A stretch of 64,000 nt of DNA, from positions 124,001 through 188,000 of the forward strand of contig CALYLW010000978.1 of NCBI GenBank assembly GCA_944989445.1, given 5' to 3'. This stretch comes from Ampullaceana balthica (Eukaryota > Mollusca > Gastropoda > Lymnaeidae). A program made the translations under genes and the position numbers. The notes beneath the pieces are model-generated. The model was given only the letters and a program-made list of their open reading frames with translations, was not told the origin of the DNA and did not search any database. Within the stretch, counting starts at the first letter, position 1; each line of letters begins with the position of its first letter. Shown here one piece after another: positions 22,535-35,918 of this stretch.

Positions 22535-25500
22535 ACCACATTACTATGTGAACATGTGAGGTGCAGGGGAAGAGGGGAGAAGATGTGATTGAACCACATT
22601 ACTATGTGAACATGTGAGGTGCAACCACATTACTATGAACCACATTACTATGAACCACATTACTATGAACCACATTACTATGAACCACATTACTATGAAC
22701 CACATTACTATGAACCACATTACTATGAACCACATTACTATGAACCACATTACTATGTGAACATGTGAGGTGCAGGGGAAGAGGGGAGTAGATGTGATTG
22801 AACCACATTACTATGTGAACATGTGAGGTGCAGGGGAAGAGGGGAGTAGATGTGATTGAACCACATTACTATGTGAACATGTGAGGTGCAGGGGAAGAGG
22901 GGAGTAGATGTGATTGAACCACATTACTATGTGAACATGTGAGGTGCAGGGGAAGAGGGGAGTAGATGTGATTGAACCACATTACTATGTGAACATGTGA
23001 GGTGCAGGGGAAGAGGGGAGTAGATGTGATTGAACCACATTACTATGTGAACATGTGAGGTGCAGGGGAAGACGGGGAGTAGATGTGATTGAACCACATT
23101 ACTATGTGAACATGTGAGGTGCAGGGGAAGAGGGGAGTAGATGTGATTGAACCACATTACTATGTGAACATGTGAGGTGCAGGGGAAGAGGGGAGTAGAT
23201 GTGATTGAACCACATTACTATGTGAACATGTGAGGTGCAGGGGAAGAGGGGAGTAGATGTGATTGAACCACATTACTATGTGAACATGTGAGGTGCAGGG
23301 GAAGAGGGGAGTAGATGTGATTGAACCACATTACTATGTGAACATGTGAGGTGCAGGGGAAGAGGGGAGTAGATGTGATTGAACCACATTACTATGTGAA
23401 CATGTGAGGTGCAGGGGAAGAGGGGAGTAGATGTGATTGAACCACATTACTATGTGAACATGTGAGGTGCAGGGGAAGAGGGGAGTAGATGTGATTGAAC
23501 CACATTACTATGTGAACATGTGAGGTGCAGGGGAAGAGGGGAGTAGATGTGATTGAACCACATTACTATGTGAACATGTGAGGTGCAGGGGAAGAGGGGA
23601 GTAGATGTGATTGAACCACATTACTATGTGAACATGTGAGGTGCAGGGGAAGAGGGGAGTAGATGTGATTGAACCACATTACTATGTGAACATGTGAGGT
23701 GCAGGGGAAGAGGGGAGTAGATGTGATTGAACCACATTACTATGTGAACATGTGAGGTGCAGGGGAAGAGGGGAGTAGATGTGATTGAACCACATTACTA
23801 TGTGAACATGTGAGGTGCAGGGGAAGAGGGGAGTAGATGTGATTGAACCACATTACTATGTGAACATGTGAGGTGCAGGGGAAGAGGGGAGTAGATGTGA
23901 TTGAACCACATTACTATGTGAACATGTGAGGTGCAGGGGAAGAGGGGAGTAGATGTGATTGAACCACATTACTATGTGAACATGTGAGGTGCAGGGGAAG
24001 AGGGGAGTAGATGTGATTGAACCACATTACTATGTGAACATGTGAGGTGCAGGGGAAGAGGGGAGTAGATGTGATTGAACCACATTACTATGTGAACATG
24101 TGAGGTGCAGGGGAAGAGGGGAGTAGATGTGATTGAACCACATTACTATGTGAACATGTGAGGTGCAGGGGAAGAGTGGAGTAGATGTGATTGAACCACA
24201 TTACTATGTGAACATGTGAGGTGCAGGGGAAGAGTGGAGTAGATGTGATTGAACCACATTACTATGTGAACATGTGAGGTGCAGGGGAAGAGTGGAGTAG
24301 ATGTGATTGAACCACATTACTATGTGAACATGTGAGGTGCAGGGGAAGAGTGGAGTAGATGTGATTGAACCACATTACTATGTGAACATGTGAGGTGCAG
24401 GGGAAGAGTGGAGTAGATGTGATTGAACCACATTACTATGTGAACATGTGAGGTGCAGGGGAAGAGTGGAGTAGATGTGATTGAACCACATTACTATGTG
24501 AACATGTGAGGTGCAGGGGAAGAGTGGAGTAGATGTGATTGAACCACATTACTATGTGAACATGTGAGGTGCAGGGGAAGAGTGGAGTAGATGTGATTGA
24601 ACCACATTACTATGTGAACATGTGAGGTGCAGGGGAAGAGTGGAGTAGATGTGATTGAACCACATTACTATGTGAACATGTGAGGTGCAGGGGAAGAGTG
24701 GAGTAGATGTGATTGAACCACATTACTATGTGAACATGTGAGGTGCAGGGGAAGAGTGGAGTAGATGTGATTGAACCACATTACTATGTGAACATGTGAG
24801 GTGCAGGGGAAGAGTGGAGTAGATGTGATTGAACCACATTACTATGTGAACATGTGAGGTGCAGGGGAAGAGTGGAGTAGATGTGATTGAACCACATTAC
24901 TATGTGAACATGTGAGGTGCAGGGGAAGAGTGGAGTAGATGTGATTGAACCACATTACTATGTGAACATGTGAGGTGCAGGGGAAGAGTGGAGTAGATGT
25001 GATTGAACCACATTACTATGTGAACATGTGAGGTGCAGGGGAAGAGTGGAGTAGATGTGATTGAACCACATTACTATGTGAACATGTGAGGTGCAGGGGA
25101 AGAGTGGAGTAGATGTGATTGAACCACATTACTATGTGAACATGTGAGGTGCAGGGGAAGAGTGGAGTAGATGTGATTGAACCACATTACTATGTGAACA
25201 TGTGAGGTGCAGGGGAAGAGTGGAGTAGATGTGATTGAACCACATTACTATGTGAACATGTGAGGTGCAGGGGAAGAGTGGAGTAGATGTGATTGAACCA
25301 CATTACTATGTGAACATGTGAGGTGCAGGGGAAGAGTGGAGTAGATGTGATTGAACCACATTACTATGTGAACATGTGAGGTGCAGGGGAAGAGTGGAGT
25401 AGATGTGATTGAACCACATTACTATGTGAACATGTGAGGTGCAGGGGAAGAGTGGAGTAGATGTGATTGAACCACATTACTATGTGAACATGTGAGGTGC

Positions 25501-28500
25501 AGGGGAAGAGTGGAGTAGATGTGATTGAACCACATTACTATGTGAACATGTGAGGTGCAGGGGAAGAGTGGAGTAGATGTGATTGAACCACATTACTATG
25601 TGAACATGTGAGGTGCAGGGGAAGAGTGGAGTAGATGTGATTGAACCACATTACTATGTGAACATGTGAGGTGCAGGGGAAGAGTGGAGTAGATGTGATT
25701 GAACCACATTACTATGTGAACATGTGAGGTGCAGGGGAAGAGTGGAGTAGATGTGATTGAACCACATTACTATGTGAACATGTGAGGTGCAGGGGAAGAG
25801 TGGAGTAGATGTGATTGAACCACATTACTATGTGAACATGTGAGGTGCAGGGGAAGAGTGGAGTAGATGTGATTGAACCACATTACTATGTGAACATGTG
25901 AGGTGCAGGGGAAGAGTGGGAGTAGATGTGATTGAACCACATTACTATGTGAACATGTGAGGTGCAGGGGAAGAGTGGAGTAGATGTGATTGAACCACAT
26001 TACTATGTGAACATGTGAGGTGCAGGGGAAGAGTGGAGTAGATGTGATTGAACCACATTACTATGTGAACATGTGAGGTGCAGGGGAAGAGTGGAGTAGA
26101 TGTGATTGAACCACATTACTATGTGAACATGTGAGGTGCAGGGGAAGAGTGGAGTAGATGTGATTGAACCACATTACTATGTGAACATGTGAGGTGCAGG
26201 GGAAGAGTGGAGTAGATGTGATTGAACCACATTACTATGTGAACATGTGAGGTGCAGGGGAAGAGTGGAGTAGATGTGATTGAACCACATTACTATGTGA
26301 ACATGTGAGGTGCAGGGGAAGAGTGGAGTAGATGTGATTGAACCACATTACTATGTGAACATGTGAGGTGCAGGGGAAGAGTGGAGTAGATGTGATTGAA
26401 CCACATTACTATGTGAACATGTGAGGTGCAGGGGAAGAGTGGAGTAGATGTGATTGAACCACATTACTATGTGAACATGTGAGGTGCAGGGGAAGAGTGG
26501 AGTAGATGTGATTGAACCACATTACTATGTGAACATGTGAGGTGCAGGGGAAGAGTGGAGTAGATGTGATTGAACCACATTACTATGTGAACATGTGAGG
26601 TGCAGGGGAAGAGTGGAGTAGATGTGATTGAACCACATTACTATGTGAACATGTGAGGTGCAGGGGAAGAGTGGAGTAGATGTGATTGAACCACATTACT
26701 ATGTGAACATGTGAGGTGCAGGGGAAGAGTGGGAGTAGATGTGATTGAACCACATTACTATGTGAACATGTGAGGTGCAGGGGAAGAGTGGGAGTAGATG
26801 TGATTGAACCACATTACTATGTGAACATGTGAGGTGCAGGGGAAGAGTGGGAGTAGATGTGATTGAACCACATTACTATGTGAACATGTGAGGTGCAGGG
26901 GAAGAGTGGAGTAGATGTGATTGAACCACATTACTATGTGAACATGTGAGGTGCAGGGGAAGAGTGGGAGTAGATGTGATTGAACCACATTACTATGTGA
27001 ACATGTGAGGTGCAGGGGAAGAGTGGGAGTAGATGTGATTGAACCACATTACTATGTGAACATGTGAGGTGCAGGGGAAGAGTGGAGTAGATGTGATTGA
27101 ACCACATTACTATGTGAACATGTGAGGTGCAGGGGAAGAGTGGAGTAGATGTGATTGAACCACATTACTATGTGAACATGTGAGGTGCAGGGGAAGAGTG
27201 GAGTAGATGTGATTGAACCACATTACTATGTGAACATGTGAGGTGCAGGGGAAGAGTGGAGTAGATGTGATTGAACCACATTACTATGTGAACATGTGAG
27301 GTGCAGGGGAAGAGTGGAGTAGATGTGATTGAACCACATTACTATGTGAACATGTGAGGTGCAGGGGAAGAGTGGAGTAGATGTGATTGAACCACATTAC
27401 TATGTGAACATGTGAGGTGCAGGGGAAGAGTGGAGTAGATGTGATTGAACCACATTACTATGTGAACATGTGAGGTGCAGGGGAAGAGTGGAGTAGATGT
27501 GATTGAACCACATTACTATGTGAACATGTGAGGTGCAGGGGAAGAGTGGAGTAGATGTGATTGAACCACATTACTATGTGAACATGTGAGGTGCAGGGGA
27601 AGAGTGGAGTAGATGTGATTGAACCACATTACTATGTGAACATGTGAGGTGCAGGGGAAGAGTGGAGTAGATGTGATTGAACCACATTACTATGTGAACA
27701 TGTGAGGTGCAGGGGAAGAGTGGAGTAGATGTGATTGAACCACATTACTATGTGAACATGTGAGGTGCAGGGGAAGAGTGGAGTAGATGTGATTGAACCA
27801 CATTACTATGTGAACATGTGAGGTGCAGGGGAAGAGTGGAGTAGATGTGATTGAACCACATTACTATGTGAACATGTGAGGTGCAGGGGAAGAGTGGAGT
27901 AGATGTGATTGAACCACATTACTATGTGAACATGTGAGGTGCAGGGGAAGAGTGGAGTAGATGTGATTGAACCACATTACTATGTGAACATGTGAGGTGC
28001 AGGGGAAGAGTGGAGTAGATGTGATTGAACCACATTACTATGTGAACATGTGAGGTGCAGGGGAAGAGTGGAGTAGATGTGATTGAACCACATTACTATG
28101 TGAACATGTGAGGTGCAGGGGAAGAGTGGAGTAGATGTGATTGAACCACATTACTATGTGAACATGTGAGGTGCAGGGGAAGAGTGGAGTAGATGTGATT
28201 GAACCACATTACTATGTGAACATGTGAGGTGCAGGGGAAGAGTGGAGTAGATGTGATTGAACCACATTACTATGTGAACATGTGAGGTGCAGGGGAAGAG
28301 TGGGAGTAGATGTGATTGAACCACATTACTATGTGAACATGTGAGGTGCAGGGGAAGAGTGGGAGTAGATGTGATTGAACCACATTACTATGTGAACATG
28401 TGAGGTGCAGGGGAAGAGTGGAGTAGATGTGATTGAACCACATTACTATGTGAACATGTGAGGTGCAGGGGAAGAGTGGAGTAGATGTGATTGAACCACA

Positions 28501-29711
28501 TTACTATGTGAACATGTGAGGTGCAGGGGAAGAGTGGAGTAGATGTGATTGAACCACATTACTATGTGAACATGTGAGGTGCAGGGGAAGAGTGGAGTAG
28601 ATGTGATTGAACCACATTACTATGTGAACATGTGAGGTGCAGGGGAAGAGTGGAGTAGATGTGATTGAACCACATTACTATGTGAACATGTGAGGTGCAG
28701 GGGAAGAGTGGAGTAGATGTGATTGAACCACATTACTATGTGAACATGTGAGGTGCAGGGGAAGAGTGGAGTAGATGTGATTGAACCACATTACTATGTG
28801 AACATGTGAGGTGCAGGGGAAGAGGGGAGAAGATGTGATTGAACCACATTACTATGTGAACATGTGAGGTGCAGGGGAAGAGTGGAGTAGATGTGATTGA
28901 ACCACATTACTATGTGAACATGTGAGGTGCAGGGGAAGAGTGGAGTAGATGTGATTGAACCACATTACTATGTGAACATGTGAGGTGCAGGGGAAGAGGG
29001 GAGAAGATGTGATTGAACCACATTACTATGTGAACATGTGAGGTGCAGGGGAAGAGTGGAGTAGATGTGATTGAACCACATTACTATGTGAACATGTGAG
29101 GTGCAGGGGAAGAGTGGAGTAGATGTGATTGAACCACATTACTATGTGAACATGTGAGGTGCAGGGGAAGAGGGGAGAAGATGTGATTGAACCACATTAC
29201 TATGTGAACATGTGAGGTGCAGGGGAAGAGGGGAGAAGATGTGATTGAACCACATTACTATGTGAACATGTGAGGTGCAGGGGAAGAGTGGAGTAGATGT
29301 GATTGAACCACATTACTATGTGAACATGTGAGGTGCAGGGGAAGAGTGGAGTAGATGTGATTGAACCACATTACTATGTGAACATGTGAGGTGCAGGGGA
29401 AGAGGGGAGAAGATGTGATTGAACCACATTACTATGTGAACATGTGAGGTGCAGGGGAAGAGGGGAGTAGATGTGATTGAACCACATTACTATGTGAACA
29501 TGTGAGGTGCAGGGGAAGAGGGGAGAAGATGTGATTGAACCACATTACTATGTGAACATGTGAGGTGCAGGGGAAGAGGGGAGAAGATGTGATTGAACCA
29601 CATTACTATGTGAACATGTGAGGTGCAGGGGAAGAGGGGAGAAGATGTGATTGAACCACATTACTATGTGAACATGTGAGGTGCAGGGGAAGAGGGGAGA
29701 AGATGTGATTG
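22535..29711. repeat. 58-bp satellite, about 122 units
   Basis: Unit: ACCACATTACTATGTGAACA then TGTGAGGTGCAGGGGAAGAG, a variable TGGAGTAG/GGGAGTAG/GGGAGAAG, and ATGTGATTGA. Units are nearly identical. The GGGAGTAG form occupies the left part (to about 24170), TGGAGTAG the middle, and GGGAGAAG both outer edges. A 1-nt insertion form (GTGGGAG) occurs in small clusters. CACAT and ATGTG within the unit are complementary. There are no spacers. Confidence 0.97.
22623..22745. repeat. 15-bp sub-array inside the 58-bp satellite
   Basis: ACCACATTACTATGA repeats head to tail about eight times. It equals the first 14-15 bases of the 58-bp unit, so it is a secondary expansion of part of one unit. Confidence 0.92.
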
Positions 29712-30544
29712 TGGAAGAGAGAATGAGATAATTTTTGTGTATGAATGAGTTAGGAATCTCTTTTGTGGAGGGAAATTTTCACATGAAGCTGAAGAGAAAT
29801 TAAAACCATTGGAAGTCCTCACGACCTGAGTTATTTTATTTAAAATTTATTCTTTCAAAGTCACAACTGAGCTAACAATTAAACCGAAACATTTGTTGTT
29901 TGGTAGCCTTGTTGCTCTGGCCTATAGTAGATAAAAAAAAACATAAAGTAACAAAAAATCACATAAAGTCATATTTGTGATAAGGAGAAGGCTTTGATTA
30001 ATGTCAATGGACAATGCATATGGAATCTAATGGAAGGTGAAGTAAACTTTTATTAAAATGCAATGTGGTGATACTAAATTTGGAGGTGGCACGATATTTA
30101 TTTTAAGAGAAAAAATTCAAAGTTCTTTTAGGACAAAACATGATCTTCATTGTAAAGGGTATGTTCATTATCTGAGGGTATGCGATAAAGTTATAAGATT
30201 ATTATGTTTACAAAGGAGCCATCAGACAACGGAGAAATCAAAGAATAAAAAGTCTGTAGGTAACATCGTTACTTAAATATTGTGGTATACAAAGACAAAA
30301 TGAAGAAATGTTATTATTTTTGTGGTGTCTTTATGCGCTATGGTTAGTTGTATTTATTACGTTTTGATATTAACAAATTTGACACATCTTGAATATGTAA
30401 TTATACTGATAAATTCTAGAAAAATGTAAAAGTTTTGATAAAATAAATGATTAAAAGAAATCAGCTAAGTTTAAGAAGTGTTAAATATTTAATTAAACTG
30501 TTCACATAATTATATCTTTAGCTTTGTGCCCTGAGAGACTATGA
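29712..30544. other. Right flank of the 58-bp satellite, no gene seen
   Basis: The first 400 bp or so are homologous to about 5640-6050. The rest is AT-rich without recognisable features. Confidence 0.5.
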
Positions 30545-31835
30545 TAAAAATAAATAGAAGTAAAAAATAAAGATTTTTAAAACCCACGTTTTTATAAGGG
30601 GACTAAAAAGAAGAATGTCGGAACAGTCAGCATCGGAGGGAGAAGTATAACCAACCTACGCTTCGCCGATGACATTGACGCCCTAGCTGGTAGCGAGGAC
30701 GAACTAAAAGAATTCCTAGCAAAGCTAGAGAAAACAGCAAAGGCGTACGGCATTGAAATCAACGCAGAAAAGACCAAGGTCATGGCTAATAGTAAATTCA
30801 CAAGCTTGATTCGGATAAACTGGCAAAAACTCGAAGAAGTCTCCACCTTCAAATATCTAGGGGCCATAATATACGACGAAGTCTCAAAGCCAGAAATTCT
30901 TGCCAGAGTAGCCCAAACAATGGCAGCATTGAGCAAATTAAAACACATCTGGCAAAGTAAAAAGCTCTCCATGAGATCAAAGATCCGGCTAATGCGCTCT
31001 CTGGCGATGTCGGTCTTTTTGTATGGTTGCGAGGCTTGGACGCTCACTTCAAACCTATAAAGAAGAATCAATGCGCTAGAGATGAGATGTTTCAGAAAGA
31101 TATTGAACATCTCCTACACAGCGCACATCACTAACGAAGCGGTCCGCAATACTATAAGTACTGTCATTGGCCCCCACAAGGACCTACTCACATCAATTAA
31201 GAAGAGGAAATTACGATGGTACGGACACGTGACAAGAACTGGAGGTCTCGCAAAAACCATATTACAAGGCACAGTCCAGGGAGGAAGGAAAAGAGGCAGA
31301 CAAAAGAAGAGATGGGAGGACGATATCAAAGAGTGGACCGGCCTGTCATTCAGCGACTCTCAAAGGGCAGCACAGGACCGTGACAAATGGCGTGTGTTAG
31401 TGAGCAGTTCACGATGGTGCCCCAACGACCCCACAATGGGTTAAGGGACAGCTCAGTTCAGTTCAAAAATAAGAAAATAAGTTAAAACTTATTAGTTCAA
31501 GTACTTCGATTTAATATGATTAAAAACGTGGGGCAGGCGCTTATGAGGTTTAACAACATATGCGGTTCACTCATTCTCTCACTTATAGATCTCTCTTTTG
31601 CCTTCTAAATTAGAAATCTTTAATTTTTATACCAAACACCCACCCCACGTTTTTAGTCATATTAAATCGAAGTACTTGAACTAATAAGTTTTAACTTATT
31701 TTCTTCTTTTTAGTCCGCTTTTAAAAACGTGGTTTTTAAAAATCTTTGTTTTTACTTCTATTTATTTTATTCTTTTTAGTCCACTTATAACAACCTGGTT
31801 TTTAAAAATATTTTTTTACCTCTATTTATTTTACC
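30545..31835. mobile_element. Foldback (long inverted repeat) element interrupted by a LINE fragment
   Basis: Left arm 30545-30613 plus 31464-31535; right arm 31643-31770. The arms are nearly perfect reverse complements when the LINE fragment 30614-31463 is removed: AATAAATAGAAGTAAAAA, GGACTAAAAAGAAG, AAAATAAGTTAAAACTTA and ATTAGTTCAAGTACTTCG all recur reversed on the right. A second diverged copy of the right-arm motif follows to about 31835. No transposase is present. Confidence 0.65.
30614..31463 (+). mobile_element. RTE-like LINE 3' fragment
   Basis: A 5'-truncated LINE keeping the end of the reverse transcriptase and the C-terminal tail. The frame reads RFADDIDALA (catalytic motif C) and FKYLGAIIYDE, then the tail motifs LYGCEAWTL, RKLRWYGHV and GRQKKRWEDDIKEWTG, and stops at 31442-31444. 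One in-frame TAA (31058-31060) replaces a residue before RRINALEMRC. Flanking AAAAAGAAG and AAAAATAAG may be an imperfect target-site duplication. The tail is typical of a widespread metazoan endonuclease-reverse transcriptase LINE group; the exact clade is uncertain. Confidence 0.8.
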
Positions 31836-34386
31836 AAACACCTCACAAGCGCCCGCCCAACGTTTTAAAAACATTGTGATGTGGTCACGGGGTGAACTCA
31901 CGGATGTCACAAAAGCAGACGGTACAGATGCTTATATATAGACTATAGATAAACTAAAAAGATCAATAATTTAATAACGGTACATTTGATCGATCTGAAA
32001 TTTTGAGACAATGCATTGTCATCCAAGATCTATCTGTGGTAAAATTTTCAGATCTCTAGGACTATCAGAAGTGGTTCAATTTTACGTTGGCAGATTTGAA
32101 AAAATCTTGGACAAACCAACAAACCAACCAACAAACTGGAACGAAAGCGAGTTAACAAAAACGTGGTAACAAGTCATCCAACGCTCGCCTTTGGTGTTTA
32201 CTCCACTTAATGTATTGGTTGCAAACATTTCCATTGTTATTTTGTCTAGTACAATGTTTAATTTTTCATTTGTTCATTCTCTAAGTAATGAAAAATAATT
32301 ATTTAAATTCTGTCAAAATAAATGTTACATCAAAAATGAGTAGGTATCAAGAAATATATTGACAAAATATTGTATTTTAAAAAATATATCTTTAATTAAG
32401 TATAGTAATACAATATCCTGAATTACATTAATTAATAAATAAGAAATATCGTCTGACATTTTCCTAACGTTCTCTAAACTCAATCAGAGATACTGAAGAT
32501 AATGAACGCAAACAAAAATTAAAACACAAAAATAATTTTTTAAAAAGCAAATGAAAAGATGTATCCATTTACAGCAGCAAGGCCGAATCTTATTTGTTTT
32601 TTTATTGAATTTATTCATATTTATATTAAGGTTCATAGATTAATTTGTTGATGATTTAGTTTCATTTATACTTTTACGGCGTTCGCTATGTTTCTGTCGT
32701 AATAAAGAGGATTAATTACCGGTTACTATCACTGGCTAATACAGCGAATGTTACACGATTTAAAAAAAAATAGATTTAAGAGAGTGGGCAACTTTCACGA
32801 ATGGGATGTGTTGTTGTCTCAGCTGTTAATTTTAAAAGATGTCACAGAACTTTAGAAGAATAAAAAAAACGACATTTTTTAAAGATATGCTGTACCTGGT
32901 GAAGATTGAGTTAACCCAACTTTAACAATACGAATTATACGGCCATGATAAGTGAAAGATAAAAAAAAGAAACTTGACTGATTGCAGCGGTAAACAAGCA
33001 TCCTTAATATATGATATTCCATTATGCAATCACCAGTGAATTGCTTCGTTGCATGTCTCAACGATTGACGTCATAAGTTCTAGACTCTAGGCTTATCGTT
33101 ATTCTCTTTCTATTTACAATTTGTTTAACTTGAGCTGTCACACAGCGTTGTCCTAGTCTCCAAAAGCGTCACATTTCATTGTTTGCTACTAGACACAAAC
33201 GGCTTTCAACAAACGCGTAAATAATTGACACTGCCTTAAAAATCCACTTTGAAACCATTTGCATACAATTGAAATCTATAGATGTTTTGTTGAAACCCAA
33301 CAAAGAGTGAAATTAAAATGTGCATAGTCATTTACATCAGAGAATGTATTTTTATAATTCAAGAGTAGCTACGCAGAATACTTTTATCAGTTTTGTATAG
33401 TCATAAGTTTAATGTCTAGTTTTGATAAAGAAAAAAAGTTTGTTTCATTAAGTGGCTTAATATCAACACGTATTCTCTCTGTTGCAATGACGCAATCTAA
33501 AACATCGGCGAAAGGTCTTTCTCTTCTTGTGCCTCAGATGGAATTCTCTACCATTACACATTTGCAGTATTCCAACCACTAAGGCCTTCAGGACAGCAAT
33601 AAAATAACATACGTTTATATTTAATTTTCAAAATTAATTTATCAACAATAAAACATTTCTTTTCATGTTGCATTTAGAATTTTAAACAAATTACATTGAA
33701 TGCATTGATCATTATGAAGGCTACAATTTTTATATAAGGTGCTGTAAGCCCGCTTGCCTGCTGCGGTACTGCGCTATATAATGTTTCGAGTAGAAAGAAT
33801 TTTTTCTGAACAAGTAAAAATCAAATTATTTGACAACTTTATATATAGTTTGCATTCTATTTATATTTTGTATAATTCTCAATCATATTAGTACACTAAT
33901 TTTTGTGAAGCTCTGGTTTCATCTCCAGTATAAAAAAATAACTCTGGTAAGGATTGTTTTTGGACGAGTTGTGTAACATTAATAAAGATTCTTACTTTTG
34001 ACGCACCCTGTGGGCTCAATGTCCAGATTTCTCTATTTGAGTTAAAGCCCTCTCATCAAATTCTGTTGAATAACAAAGTCTTTTGGATTAAAAACATTAG
34101 CTGTTGGATTAACGCACACAGTCTGTTGAATTAACAAACATAGGCTGGTGAAAAAAAAACTAATGATCCGAAAGATCACAAAGATTAAGGGCATTTTCAA
34201 AAGTAAAATAGAATTTGTTTATCGGCTTCTTTAAGTTAATTCGGAATGTAAAAAAGTAGCCATGAGGAAACTACAGTTTAAGAGATTTCTAACAAGAATT
34301 AAGTAGTCCCTGATGCTGAACTTTGTGGTGTTATTCACCAAGAAGTTGAGAAGTAAAACTAAGCGTCACCAGTGACGATTCTGTTC
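31836..34386. other. Intergenic DNA, no gene seen
   Basis: AT-rich. Around 31950-32150 lies a repeat containing GATCGATCTGAAATTTTGA, also present near 6560-6590. The rest has no protein-like frame or recognisable repeat. Confidence 0.45.
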
Positions 34387-34649
34387 AGGGGCCGTCCATA
34401 AAGTACGTCACGCTCCAGAGTGGGCAGGGGGTGTAAGAAAGTGTGACAGTTTGTGACAGGGGGGACTGAAGTCCGCCATGTGTGACGTCACAGGGTTTTA
34501 TATTATTTTTTTTATTATTTTGTTAATTAAAACACAACATTTTGTTCGAAAGTGTGACGTACTTGTCAAGTTTCGTGACAATTTTTGACATCTGGGAGAG
34601 GGGGGTAAAATAGTAAAAAATACGGTGACGTACTTTAGGGACGGCCCCT
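34387..34649. mobile_element. 263-bp MITE with GGGGCCGTCCATAAA ends
   Basis: Starts AGGGGCCGTCCATAAAGTAC and ends with the near-complement GTACTTTAGGGACGGCCCCT. TCA flanks both sides, consistent with a 3-bp target duplication. The same ends bound the larger element at 42921-46224. It is non-coding. Confidence 0.75.
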
Positions 34650-35538
34650 CATCATAACAACAAAAGGATTGACGTTATCCTGGTTGCAGAGTTACCTGTA
34701 CGGCGCAGACGTCAGTTCGCGGGTAAATGATCGACACAAGAATGAATTAAAATTTTTACACATGCCTCCCCTAAATTAGGCAAAAGTAGTTATTATTTTA
34801 TGAACCCTAGATTCTTAGCTATTGCATTACATTTTGTAATTTTATAATGTGTCTCTTTGAATTAGGCTTTAGCTGATCATCTTTATTAGTTTTCAATAAA
34901 TAAGCATTCTTTGCTTAATTTTGAAGACAAAGCATTTTCTTTAAAAGTAATAATCATACTTTCGGTACTAACCTTAAAAAACGCTTTATTTTCAAACAAC
35001 GATAATCTAATGGATTTCCACCTTGTAAGAATCCAAATAACTGAACTGAATATGGACTTTTCAATCAATAGTTTTTGTTAACCAAATAATGGCTGGCTCA
35101 TTTAAAAAGAATTATTGTTGTGGTGAAAATGTATCAGCTTGTTAGGGATCAGTAGTTTTAAATTCTAAATTCAAAATAGCTTTTGCACATTTTGTCTCAT
35201 GTAGCCTAACGAAATATGTTAATAATACTTGTAATGATTGTTTGTGGTTATCTACGTCGATTGTTTCCATCACTAGTACACAAGATATCTATCACGTCAA
35301 TGTGTATGGACTGTTTACATTAACAATTAATTAAGGTTGTTTTTTGTGGTTTTTTTTAAAAACACTTAAGAATTTGAACTGGAAATTTCACTTTCGAGAA
35401 GAAGAATAATGAAGATACTTTAGAAGCTACACAACTTTATTTTCTTAGCTACTAAAACGTATTTCTATTTGAATTGATTGAGTTATCTATTACTTATAAG
35501 CATTAAAAATAACACCTGGGAGGCTTTACCTTTCAGTC
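34650..35538. other. Upstream region of gene copy 2
   Basis: AT-rich, no other gene seen. TTTACCTTTCAG directly before the start codon (two bases upstream) resembles a splice acceptor, so a non-coding 5' exon may lie further upstream. Confidence 0.35.
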
Positions 35539-35918
35539 ATGCAGACAACAAAGACATTTGCGTACCTTTCTTTTTTTTTATCAGTTCGTATTTTAAAGAG
35601 TTCGATGCACAAACATTTCAACAAGATCAAGGAATTTACTTCAAGTTAATACAAGAAAAAATGCTTTCACTAAAAGATCCTTTTTTCTGGTTTGAAATTT
35701 ATGACATATTTCAGTGACCGAAATGGATGTGTTTCTTATTGTTTGACGTTTCCGTCTTGTAAAAGTGCGAATTTTAGAATCTCCACTGGGGAGTGTTCAT
35801 TGTTTGGAGTGAACAGCTGGGAAACTGAATTTTTTATTATCACAGATCTAGATTACATTATTCTTCAAAAAATAGTGGAACCAGTAGTAAGTCATGGTAA
35901 CTGGAAACTAGTATTCAG
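35539..35918 (+). CDS. Copy 2 exon 1, frameshifted in two T-runs
   Basis: ATG at 35539 opens a hydrophobic leader (MQTTKTFAYLSFF). Reading the conserved residues requires one extra T in 35571-35579 and one T fewer in 35681-35686. After the second run it reads DRNGCVSYCLTFPSCKSANF and ECSLFGVNSWE. It ends at TTCAG with donor GTTAGT at 35919; 380 nt, phase 2 as in the other copies. Confidence 0.72.

Noticed and set aside
22544..26988. Minus-strand frames in the 58-bp array (repeated HIYSPLPLHLTCSH)
   Set aside because: By-products of a homogeneous satellite with no start or termination context.
17392..29711. CRISPR-like array
   Set aside because: Units are contiguous with no unique spacers and the DNA is eukaryotic in character.
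35478..35538. Upstream extension of copy 2 exon 1 from a TTG codon
   Set aside because: No ATG and no homology to copies 1 and 3; the ATG at 35539 with a signal peptide fits better.
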